In this document: positions 1 to 11,894 of the stretch, in pieces
Position numbering within the stretch: position 1 is the stretch's first letter
How the letters are laid out: each line of letters begins with the position of its first letter
NCBI GenBank assembly: GCA_963377175.1
Contig: CAUJNA010003246.1
Location: 615,884-679,883 of the forward strand
Length of the DNA stretch: 64,000 bases
Origin: Effrenium voratum
Lineage: Eukaryota > Sar > Dinophyceae > Suessiales > Symbiodiniaceae
Reading direction: 5' to 3'
The notes under the pieces: generated by a model
Seen by the model: the letters and a program-made list of their open reading frames with translations, nothing else
Told to the model about the DNA's origin: nothing
Databases searched by the model: none
Translations under genes and position numbers: made by a program

Positions 1-470
1 CGTGTCCCAAACGACCTCTCATGTAGAGAAAGAGGACATGTCGCTGCTAGTTTTCTCGGTAGGTAAACACGCGTGTCGCATGCAGGCAACACATGTCGCT
101 TACGACCTCTCATTCATACAGGACGTTTCACTGCTAGTTTTTGTATATCTCTCTTGAAGTGGAGGTGTGGGGTTGTGCGCCGTTTTTTTCAGAGAGAGAG
201 AGAGATAGAGAAAACAAAAGCCATTTCTCTGCTAGTCTAGCTGATTGGAAGTCATGGTGTGGTTTTCAAGGAGTGTCGCAAACGACCTCTTGTTCGTAGA
301 AAGAGAGGGAGAGATAGAGAGCGAGAGAGAGCGAGAGAGAGAGCGAAGACATTTCACGGTAGGCAATTTGTCTTGCTTGAACTAAGTCGAGGTGTGGTTT
401 TAGCGACGTGTCGCAAACGACCTCAGACACTTTCCTGTCGGTTTTTGGTTTTGCGTCGCCTCGTTCAAAC
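1..470. repeat. Degenerate tandem repeat at window start
   Basis: Four diverged copies of a unit of roughly 100 to 140 bp are recognisable by GTGTCGCAAACGACCTC and the following AGAAAGAGAGGACATTTC and CTGCTAGTTTT strings (about 5, 85, 270 and 408). GA dinucleotide runs lie inside. No coding signal. Confidence 0.5.
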
Positions 471-1283
471 AGGGAGGGCGGTTCACGTAAAGCTTGCTCA
501 CTTCGATCCTCATAACGCCCCCACGAAAACAACGCCAGCGACGCAAAATCGAGAACCATTTCTTGCCACGGAAATTCGCTCCCCGCCCGCCCACCCGCCT
601 TTTGCCACACACTGGCCAAAGAGTCCCTCACGTTTTGTCACGCAAATCAGGTGGTGAGGGGAGAGGGGGAGCACGCGAAGCGCGTTTTGCCGGGCCTTGT
701 CAGATATGCCCCTGCCGGGCTTAAGCGTTCTGCCGTGAATTGAACTTTGTAAGTTTCAGATGGCCGGCAGGGCTTCAAACAATGCCGACCCCAGATTAAA
801 ACAGCAAACATTGCAGAGTCTCAGTTGACCAGTGCTTGGGGTCCTTATGTATATATACGTATATACGCATAGTTACAATATGTATGTGTATTTATATACA
901 TATATATATATATGTGTGTGTGTGTCAGAGTAGAGCCCCCCAACGTAGTTCTAGTTTTGGTTTTCCCTCAAACCAACCCCACAACGGGGACGCTGCAACG
1001 GTTCCGTTCTTAGCTACCAAGATACAAGGGCAAATCAAACAGGGAAACCAACTAGCAGGGATACAGGGGCAACACCAGGGATACGGGAGGATTCCGACTA
1101 AGTTTGATATGGGAAATGGCGCCAATGGAATCCCCCCATATCCCCGCTCCCTCCGTATCCCCGCTTGTTCGTTTTGGAGAAAGGGAAATCCCCACTCAAC
1201 TGCTCACACTCATTTGTTTTTCCCTTCCAACGTCAACCAAGCAATCAAACTTTTGAACAACGGAACACGCCAGCTGTTCTGAG
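471..1283 (+). other. Non-coding, intron or 5' flank of gene 1
   Basis: Mixed unique sequence with a TA/TG microsatellite at 845-925. The 3' end of a family B element (TTCCAACGTCAACCAAG) ends at 1241. No exon is supported. Confidence 0.4.
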
Positions 1284-1372
1284 CCACAAGTGAAGCTGTT
1301 GCGCAGGAGACCAGCAGCTTGAACCCCTTCGGAAATCTCACCGCCGCTGTATCAGAGGCCAAGGACACGGCA
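1284..1372 (+). CDS. Gene 1 exon a
   Basis: After AG at 1282-1283 a frame opens with ...TSEAVAQETSS, then NPFGNLTAAVSEAKDTA. An in-frame TGA at about 1279 lies just upstream, so the exon cannot extend further left in this frame. A GC intron start after 1372 leaves phase 0, matching the next exon. A family B 3' end lies about 40 bp upstream. The sequence reads as an amphipathic or linker region; no domain is recognised. Confidence 0.45.
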
Positions 1373-4300
1373 GCGATTTTTTATATATATTTTTCGGGAG
1401 GCGGTGGGTTTGGCTCGAGACAGCTCGGTGTTTGTTTTCAGGTGGTTATTTTTAAAGCCGCCATTTTTTCAGGGTTGCTTCCTTTTGTGTTTTTGGAGGG
1501 TGCTCCTTTTGAGAACTGGAAAGCTGGTCCTTGCGTTTCCAGGGCTCCTTATGAGACAACACCTCTTGGTGAGATTGGCATTGGCCCTTGCACCCCGGAA
1601 AAGTCTTTGCGGAGTCCGATTCCAACTAAACTCGGACACACATAGGTGTCCTTTTTAGGTTAGTCTGATTAAAAATCGATGGCACTGGTTTAGGTGGGGT
1701 TGCTTCCATTTACCAGGGCCATCTATTTTTCCAAAAGGCCACCTGTTCCAACACCCCTCTACCAACCAACCTGCGGGGGTATGGGTCCCGGGTTTTGCAA
1801 TCTTGGTAACTCAGGAGCCAGGGTGGTCATTTTATTTTTGGACCACGGTTTGGGGATGCATGGCATCCTCACGAAAAGTGTGCTCGCTCCCAATGCCACA
1901 TATTTCTCCCGCCTAAAACGGCCATAGGAAAGCCTAGCAGGGTCACTGTTTCTGGTGGCTTCAAACATTGCCTGGGCCAACGTCGATTGTCTTCTCAGGG
2001 TTTGAACCAGCATGGCGAGAAAGACCCGTGGAAGAAATTTGGTGCCGGGCGGAACTGCTCGCTTCCAGCAAAGAGAGACATAGTGTTTCCCCACGCTTAG
2101 ACCCCGAGAACCTAGGATGTAGCGCCTCATCCCCCGCGGCATCCCCCTGCTGTTTCCCAGCTTCAACCTCTAAAGGATGTAGTTCCTCATCTTTAAGTTG
2201 TTTCGCCCGATTGCACCTGATGGCGCATGTGATTTGTTCCTCTGTTAGTCCACGTTCAATCTCTTACATGATACGGCGGTTCTATCTCTTTGTTTTTCTG
2301 TTTGATTCATGACTCTCTCTCTCTCTCTCTCTCCCTCTCTTTTTGATTATGGCTCTCTTTATGGTTTTCATTTTGTCTTTCCTTATTCATTGATTGCCTT
2401 CCTTCTTTCCGTCTCTTCCTTCCTTCTTCCTTCCTTCCTTCCTTCCTTCTTTTGTGCTTATTTCTCTGATTGGCTGTTTGTTTTTGCCTGGCTATTTGTT
2501 TCTTTGTTCCTTTTTTTTCTCGTTTTTTGTTGGCTTCTTTGTGTCTTTGTTTGGTTGTTTTGCTAGTTCCTTGTTAGCTTCTTTGTTTCTTTTTGCTCTT
2601 TTTGTCTGCCTGCTTGGCCTGCTTGGCTTGCTTTGCCTTGCTTTTTGTTGCCTTCGGCTTCTTCCCATGTTCCTCACTCGCTTGGGTGATGGGAACCGTT
2701 CCCTGCTCAGCGTCTTCCCCCATTTTCCCCACTCGCCTGGGCGCGGTTTTGCTTGTCAAACCGCAGGAAGGCGTGGGCGGACTGGCCGGGGGCTTCACGG
2801 GGTTTTTGGCCAACACCGGGGACCTCTGGAAGTGCATCGACGGCCTGCCGCATCAGTACTCCCTCTCCTACATGATGTCCCCAGCACTGTTCTGGCACCT
2901 GTTTTCCTTTTTTTGTTGGTCTACTTTTTTTGCGACCGGTTCGGACCCAACAGATTTTCGCACCTGTTCTGGTACTTTTCTTTGCGACCAGTTCAATTGG
3001 AGGTTCGGAACCCGCACCTGTTGCGTCCGGCAAATCGGAACCATAGATTTCGCTGGGCGTTTTGCACATCTTTTCTTGGGCCGTGCCTTACAAGATCCTC
3101 AAGCCCATAAATTCACCGGCCCCCGCAAACACGTTTTTCTTGTCACAGCTACACTGGGGATATTCAGCCTGTTGGTTTAGGTGACGCTTTATGCTTGCAA
3201 GCACAGCAAATCAATGAGTTGAGGTAGGAGGTGCCGTTAGCTGTGCGATCCGTTTGGGAGATTTCCTGGCAAGCCCGATTCGAAGGCGCTGGGCTTGTCT
3301 TAAATGCCAGGTGCCTGGATGGTTTTGGATGCGGATCGCCTTCGTCGGCTTGTTTTTGCTCTTCCCAATTCGCGAAAGCCAAGGTTCACAAGAGGCCACT
3401 CAGGGTTTTCGGGACTTGCGAAAGTTACTCGCCGAACAAAGAACACAAGATCCCCTCCCACCAACTAACATGGGTTTGTGCAAAAGGACCCTTTCCATCA
3501 GGGGAGTAGTCTTTCTACGGGGGTCTGTGCACTTCCATGTTAGCTGGTGGGAGGGTAGACATCCATTTGCTTAATGTTTGATTTTCCCCTCCTGGTTTGA
3601 TTTCACTACTGGCAATGGAAGAAGTCGTAGATTTGTTTGCTTCGGCAAAGCCCGAGGGCCTGGTCGTGCAAAGGGCAAAGGACTCGGGTTGCGTTGCTTT
3701 CTTTCAACGTGGAGATGCGTAGTCCGTTGGCTTTGAGCAGTTTTTGGGGAGACGAACGTGCCTTACAAATCCAAGCCTATGACCATTTGAGGGTGAATCC
3801 CAAAATTTGGGACCTCTGCAACTCAGATCCAAGTTGAGCAAGCCAGATGAATTAAGATAGATTGGTTGAACAAATCCCTCCAATTGGCGACGTGTCCATT
3901 TGGCGCTTCAGCACATGCCTGAAAGCCACATGACCACTCCGGGGCTCCCAACCTCAATGACCAAGCCATTTTCGGGGACATTTCTATTTCTCTCTGGATT
4001 TGAGTTTCAGGATCACTTGATGTGTCTTTTCTATGGGCAACCAACAGCAAAGCCGCGGGTGTGTTTCTGGTCCCAAATTTTCAGATGGTTTCTAAGGCTC
4101 AAAGTACCCCTGGTTCATACTTAGTTCATACCTGTTCCTTAGCTTCCGTGGCTTCCAAGCCACTGTACAAGGGGTACCTTTTCTGGGGAGAGGATATGAA
4201 CATCAGGCCTCTCGGTTCATTTGTCCACGGGGTACCTTTCGCACTCTGGAGCTTGGGCAGGAACAAAGATCTCTCACTATTCCCAACTGAAAATGAGGGA

Positions 4301-4829
4301 AGCAAAGGACCCTCAAGGGTTTTCGCTTGTTCTGCTTGTTTTGTTTCAAGTGAGATTGATATATATATATATATACATGGTTGTTGTTGGGAAACATTTT
4401 GTATTTGCGCTGAGTGTGGTTTAGTGGTTAAAATCCAAATCCACTGAACTGCTAAAATTCAAATTTCTGCTCCCCTTCCAACGTCAACCAAGTGCAATAT
4501 AGTATGTGCCTTGGCCCTGGATGGTTCTGTCGGGCCTCAGGTCGATCGCCTCGAAGCCCGGAGAGTTGCCCAAGAACCTCTGGCGGACCTACGTGAGCCT
4601 CGGAAGCGGCGAGCTGCGCGCGGTTTGTGTCTGATTCTTGCCTTGCTCTTCCAGGACCCTGGAAAAGCAGGCCTCTGGACGCATTTCCATTTGGAGCCAA
4701 GAGCAAAATCAAGAAGGACCCTGGTTTTCCGGGTCCTTGGAAGACCAAGGTTGGCTTTGCTGCGTTTAGTCATGTCTTTTGCTGAAGGACTTGTTGATGT
4801 GTTTACTTCCCCGGGTCGCTCAAACGGCA

Positions 4830-4870
<41 letters not shown>

Positions 4871-7800
4871 TAAATATATGCATACACACATATATATATA
4901 TGTGTATATATATATATATAAAGCCAGCCACGGCAGAAACATACAAAATACCACTTTATCAAGAGGGGGTGAATTGCATGTCCGAACTGGCCCTGTAGAC
5001 CCCCCAAAACCGATAACTCTCGAGCTGTGATTTTTCGAGCTGGAGCTGCTGAAGTGTGCATCGCGTACTGGACTCGTATTACAAAGCTGCGGCTTTTCGA
5101 GCTGGAGCTGCGAAAGCGTACTTCGCGTACTAGATTCCCTCTACTCCAAGTATATAACCAGGGTTCTTCGTGGGAAAACCCCGCTTTGATCAAAAGCATA
5201 CAAATGCACGGATTTTGTATGGAGTTTTTTACGGGCTTGATATGGTGTGTGTACGGTTTTGAGAAGGAAAACCAAGCGCGAGGGTGGACAATTGGTTCGT
5301 TTTGCTCTCGTGACTCGGATATGGGAGCAGCCTAGTCCATGCAACAACTTTGCATGAATTCTTGTCAAGGAGTGGAAGGGTGCCAAAGACCACCTGGTTG
5401 GGGCAGATGCACGCCGTGGGTAGAGATTCTAATTGTGGATTCGGTTGACCTGACAGGCTCTATGTTCATTGGTGGAAGGGTATACGGAATGTCCGTCCCG
5501 CAGCTAGTTTGAAGAGTGTTCCCGCCGTGAAGTTTCACAGCTACAGAGGAAACTCACCGGTTTTTGTCAGGTGTTAGACAGACAGCCTAAGGAGACGGCC
5601 GCTTTTCTTTATGGCTTTAGCGACCACCAAAGCAAGAACTCACAGCCCTGTTTGTGGGCTTCCCTTTTGAGAGCAACGCACATCCCATCTGCCAAGCATT
5701 TGCCAGTTCTCACGAAGCCACCGCGGAATTTCGCTAGAGACCCCAGACCCAGATTTTATGGCTTTAGAGACAACCAAGCAACAAACAGGTTTTTCGCGGG
5801 CCCCACGATGGGAAGTGCAGCGCTGCCAAGCGCGTACGGTTTGGGTTGGGGACAAGCCCGAAGAAATCCGTATGCATGGTTGTTGCTGGGAAACATTATT
5901 AAAACAGACAAAAAAACACATTTTTGCTTGTTGTGGCTGAGTGGTTGAAATCCAACCACTTAACTGCTACAATTCAAATTTCTGCCGTTTCGGCTCGAGA
6001 AGCGGCGCTCGTGTTCCCGAGGAAGCCAGCCTTCACCAGCATCGAGGTCTGGGCCGGCGTGAGCGTGCGGGAGGTGATGCACGGCACTCGGGAGGTCTTG
6101 GTGAACGTGGCTTGGCGCAGAGGTGAGGTGAGCCCCGTCCCATTATTGGGGGGGTGTTCCCTCGAAAAGTGATGAATCCCCACTAAAAAGGGATACCCCC
6201 TATTAATTAATCAGGGGTTTATTAATTCTGGGTCAACATTAGCAGGGGGTCCCAACCATAAATGGTTGCAGCCGCCTTCTTAGCTCCTGACCAGGTTGTG
6301 GGTAGGCCTTTTTTCCTTCCCAACCTTACAGTCGGAATATCCCTTTGGAGACCCCCTGCAACCCAGGTTGCCCATCCGGCTGTGTTATTGTTTTTCAGGT
6401 TGGAACCCCCAAACTCCTGGCTGTCCTTTTGATTTTTCCACAACACCAACCCCAAAAAGGGTACCATTAAACAGACACCCACATGGTTTGTTTTGGCTCA
6501 TGGTACAAATTACAGGAGTGTAGTTGGTGGTAATGCGCAGATGCCTTTTTCTTTTTCACGCTAGACGGGGCTTTCCTATGGTTTGGATTGATGTGGGGAT
6601 TCACCCCCTGGTGCTTGAGTAAAAGGGAAGACACCCCTCACCAATCCCAACCACTAGTTCCAAGGGTGGAGAGCCCCTGAAGCTTGTTTCCTTTTTCATT
6701 TGTGTGTTTTCCGGACTGGGGTCCTTGTTTGTCTGCAGGGAACTATGGGATGTTTTGCGGTTGCCGTTGTTTGAGTCTTTCGATCTTGGAATCCATCGTG
6801 TTCTGTGGGTGGTGTCTCGCTTTTGGATATGTGCCCACGATATCCAACGAGAAGTGTTCTTGCTGGCGCGATAGGAATGAGAAATGGAACGACCCCTATG
6901 AACCATCCAACTGGTGGTTCCTTGAAGGGCCCCCCACCGGTTCATTCCATTTCTCATTCCCTACTTCATGGTTGTTGTTGGGAAACATTTGAAACATTTT
7001 TGCTTATTGTGGTTTAGTGGTTGAAATCCAAATCCACTTAACTGCTAAAACTTTATGTTTTTTGCTTTTTCCCCTTCAAAATCTATTTTTTTGCTGCCCT
7101 AACCCAACGTCAACCAAGACTTCTCGCACCACTCCGACTGCTTTGGGCACCGTGGCTGAACGGAGCCATTCGTTTGGGCTCCGCAGCTCGTTTGGCTCGG
7201 CTGCGTCGTTTTGTTTAGACTCCCAAAATGGGTTTCGGATTGCCGCGGGCCGCGGGGTTTCCGTTAAAACCAAGAAAAGCAGGGGGACCCTCAAGAAAAG
7301 GCTCAGAGCATGTTGGGTTTTGGTCAGAAAATATGAATTGTATGTAAGGTTGACTAATATGAAGCCGATTCAGCGTATTTGCACCCCAGAGTTGCGGTTC
7401 CTTTCTTGGTTTCGGCTTTCTCCTTTTAAAGCGTGCTGTTTTGGAGGATACCTATTTGGTTTGCTTTGCATCTTTGCAGCGAAACCAAACTTGTTGAGTC
7501 TGAGCATTTGTTGTCTTTCTTTTGTTAACCTTTGTAATCTCATCGCTAATATGGATTTAGCCTGTACTTGAATGGAAACCGCTTTCGAGGCTTCCCCAGC
7601 CAGAAACCGATGAGCCGCCTCTTTCCCGCTCAGATGGGGCCTTCTGACGACCAGCGCAAGTGCGTGACCGTGCACGCGGGGTCCCTCAAATGCGCTCCAA
7701 CGGCAGCCGAGAAAGGAGAAGCAGGCGGATGGGACATGGGCCCTTCGTCGGTAGCAAAAACTCGGGTGCCCAAAGCGAATGGACCTGATCTAACCTTTTG

Positions 7801-10800
7801 GTTTTCTTAATTCGGTCCACGTTTAGTCATGACATCAAAAGGTTAACCTTTTAACTTCCCCAGAATTAGCTCCCCCTTTTTTTTGCCTTTTTGGGGTCCC
7901 TTTGTTTTCCACTAACCAGGCAAAAAAGATAAAAAGCTGCTGGGGTCCTAATTCCAGCCTAGTTAAATTTCTGTCCTTTGGGCAGCTGAGAAAAGGGAGC
8001 CCGGAAATTTTGGGATTGACAATGGCTAGTGGCTGCTTCACCAAACGAACCGGGTTGCGGAAAGTCACAAATGGGTTTGTCTTTGTTGTTGTCAAAGTTT
8101 CCCCTGTGGTTTAAAGGGAAACCCAACGGGGTAGAAAAAAAACACATGTTCGTCACATTGGGTGCCCCTGTTTTGAATAACATAGGCGCATGGGACATGG
8201 GAGCTTTCGGGGATGCCCTTATTTTCCTGACTTAGGACCGAGTACAGCTCAAACTGCTTGTGAGACCCGTGGCTTGCGTCCCTTTGGTTGGGATACACAT
8301 GGAGGTGGAGGGGGTGTGCTGGGACCCAATCAAGGGATCCCATGTTTCCATGTTTTTCCCCATGTGGATGAACGTAACGTCCAGAGATTTTCCTTGGCTT
8401 CGAAAAGATCAGAGGGAAGCTCGCAACGGCCCGAAGCTCAGCTACACGCAATGCGAGTCCGGGTTGCGAGTCCGAGTTGGGAGTTGCCAGGCAGTCGCTG
8501 GAAGGGCAAGGAGGGCGAAGGCAGCTTTGAGACCTGGCACAACACGGTTGTTGGGAACATTCTTCCCATTTTTGTTTTTTGTGGTTTAGTGGTTGAAATC
8601 CAACCACTGAAAACTGCTTAAACAAAGGTGTTTGCTCCCCTTCCAACGTCAACCAACACGAGGGTTTGCTGGTTTGATTGGGAATGAGTTGGCAAGCCGT
8701 GACTCATGTTTATTCCATGCATGGCAAGTGGTCACATGGTTCTGGGTTTCCGGGAATGAGCTGGAACGACCCAACTGAATTCCTAGGGCATGCCACGTGT
8801 GTCCATTCCCAAAGGCTCGTTTTCCCTCCGGCGAGCGGGGGCAAAGCCTTGATTGGTTTCACCAAAGTAGTTATGTAATTTTAAGGGTTCTCACTCGATT
8901 CCAGGGTTGCTTCCCTGGAACCCATTCAGCACCCAGCTGGATTTTAGGGCGGCCCTTAGATCTGAAGGGCTTCGAGTACAGAGGGTGGCGGCGAGTCACT
9001 TCCCCAAGTTTCCTGAGACTTGTTTAGGTAGGGCAGATCACATGTTGATAATGCGGCGTGCTAAAAGCCTGAGGCATCGTCGGCTAGACCGGGATGTAGA
9101 AACATCGAGACGTACAGCTCTCCGCAGCAGACAGATGAGGGCCCCCGCACCATTCGTCCCTTCCGGTTGCTTTTAACGTCACCCTTTGGGACAATTCAAA
9201 GTGAGGTTCCTTCTGGTTTGGTGTTGATTCAGGGGGGAAAATGAGACGTGGTCAACACCATCATGACATAATTGTAGGAACACATCATGTTTGGACGCAT
9301 GGCAAACAACATTGCGTTGTACCCCTGCAACATACGAACCCCAGATTAACGGACAAAGGCATGAATACAACTTGTTCGAGTTGCCCCATCCATGCTCGCT
9401 TCTCCACCAACGGAGTTCTGAGATTGACGCAGGCGTGCGCTCTGTGGTTCGACCGAAACATCGTGTGTCAGATTACCTGTTTAACCTTTTGGGGAAGGAT
9501 TATTTCTCCACCAATGGGAAGACTGGGCAGCTGGAGTGGGAAATCACCCCCGACTCTTTGGGGCAAACTCTAGAGAGCTTTGAGGGCGGGACACGACTGG
9601 CTTGCCAGCAAGTCCCCCAATATTGGATGCATTCCTTGCAAGAGATATGGACCGGACCCCCAAATGTGTCTCTTTTGCTGTCCCTCCCTCCCTGAGAGGG
9701 CACCAACTGAAAGGTCCTGACTTTAGATGGTCCGGGTCAACCAAAACGGGTTCCCTTTCTAAAGTCAGCGATTGCAACCAGGGTTGGCCAAATCCCCCTA
9801 TTGAAACATATCTGAAATCCGCCTTTGGTTTAAGCCAGCAGCCTTCAAAGGTCAGGGTCTTAAGTCTTGAGCCCCACCCGGACTCAGGACTCCTGAAAAC
9901 AATCTCCTGAAACATCTCCGCAAGACCAAGATAAAGAAACAGCTGGTCTAAGAAGTGATGTTTCTGGCTAAGGCAAATCTGGGTTTGTCTCAAACAGAAC
10001 CCACAAAATGGGCTTTGGTTTCCTTTCAAGACAACCCACACTTTTCTGCTCAATAAGATATACACTATAGAGGGGTTCTCAAACTGGCGATATTTGGGTG
10101 GCTTTTTGCAGAGCACCGGGAAACAAGACATTCTGGTGGACCACATGTAAAAAATAGACAACATGTGAGAACCCCCCCCCATTTTGATGTGGGAATGTCT
10201 TCAGGATTCGGACGCGAGCATGTGGTTCTTTTTGTTTCCGTTCGTCCTGTTGGTTTCCCTTTATTTAACCCACAAAAACCTAGGGGTTCTCTCTCCAAAG
10301 AACGAAATGCCGGGAAATGCCGGGGCCATCACCGGGAGTCTCCAGGACCCTTAAAAAATGGGCCCATGCCCCCATCGTTTTGGGCAATTGTTTATCTCCA
10401 GTACCCTTTAAAAATGGGCCCATGCCCCCATCGTTTTGGGCAATGACCCCATTTGTTTATCTCCAGTACCCTTAAAAAATGGGCCCATGCCCCCATCGTT
10501 TTGGGCAATGACCCCATTTTTTTTAATCTCCAGTACCCTTTAAAAATGGGCCCATGCCCCCATCGTTTTGCGCAATGACCCCATGTTTTATCTCCAGTAC
10601 CCTTTAAAAATGGGCCGCTCATGCCCCCATCGTGTTGCACAATGACCCCATTTGTTTATCTCCAGTACCCTTTAAAATGGGCCCATGCCCCCATCGTTTT
10701 GGGCAATGACCCCATTTGTTTATCTCCAGTACCCTTTAAACATGGGCCCATGCCCCCATCGTTTTGGGCAATGACCCCATTTTTTTTATCTCCAGTACCC

Positions 10801-11833
10801 TTAAAAAATTGGCCCATGCCCCCATCGTTTTGCGCAATGACCCCATGTTTTATCTCCAGTACCCTTTAAAAATGGGCCGCCCATGCCCCCATCGTGTTGC
10901 ACAATGACCCCATTTGTTTATCTCCAGTACCCTTTAAAATGGGCCCATGCCCCCATCGTTTTGGGCAATGACCCCATTTGTTTATCTCCAGTACCCTTCA
11001 AAATTGGGCCCATGCCCTCCATGCCCCCATCGTTTTGGGCAATGACCCCATTTGTTTATCTCCAGTACCCTTTAACAATGGGCCCATGCCCCCATCGTTT
11101 TGGGCAATGACCCCATGTTGTTTAAATCTCTAGTACCCTTTAAAAATGGGCCCATGCCCCCATCGTTTGGGCAATGACCCCATTTGTTTATCTCCAGTAC
11201 CCTTTAAAAATGGGCCCATGCCCCCATCGTTTTGGGCAATGCCCCCATTTGTTTATCTCCAGTACCCTTAAAAAATGGGCCCATGCCCCCATCGTTTTGG
11301 GCAATGACCCCATTTTTTTTTTATCTCCAGTACCCTTTAAAAATGGGCCCATGCCCCCATCGTTTTGCGCAATGACCCCATTTGTTTATCTCCAGTACCC
11401 TTTAAAAATGGGCCGCCCATGCCCCCATCGTTTTGCGCAATGACCCCATTTGTTTATCTCCAGTACCCTTTAAAAATGGGCCGCCCATGCCCCCATCGTG
11501 TTGCGCAATGACCCCATTTGTTTATCTCCAGTACCCTTTAAAAATGGGCCCGCCCCCATCGTTTTGGGCAATGACCTCATTTTTTTTTATCTCCGGTACC
11601 CTTAAAAAATGGGCCCATGCCCCCATCGTTTTGGGCAATGACCCCATGTTTTATCTCCCTTTAAACATGGGCCCATGCCCCCATCGTTTTGGGCAATGAC
11701 CCCATGTTTTATCTCCAGTACCCTTTAAACATGGGCCCATGCCCCCATCGTTTTGAACAATAACCTCATTTTTTTTAATCTCCAGTACCCTTTAACAATG
11801 GGCCCATGGTCCCAGCGTTTTGGGCAATGACCG

Positions 11834-11894
<61 letters not shown>

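Noticed and set aside
4541..4622. Frame VDRLEARRVAQEPLADL for exon c
   Set aside because: It is open but loses the G/C third-position bias and does not keep phase with exons b and d.
9544..10182. 212-codon minus-strand frame
   Set aside because: No coding base bias, no recognisable motif, and it overlaps the more protein-like plus frame. Length alone was not enough.
10392..11699. Repeated 80-90 codon frames on both strands at 10-12 kb
   Set aside because: They are translations of the 64-bp minisatellite unit, not genes.
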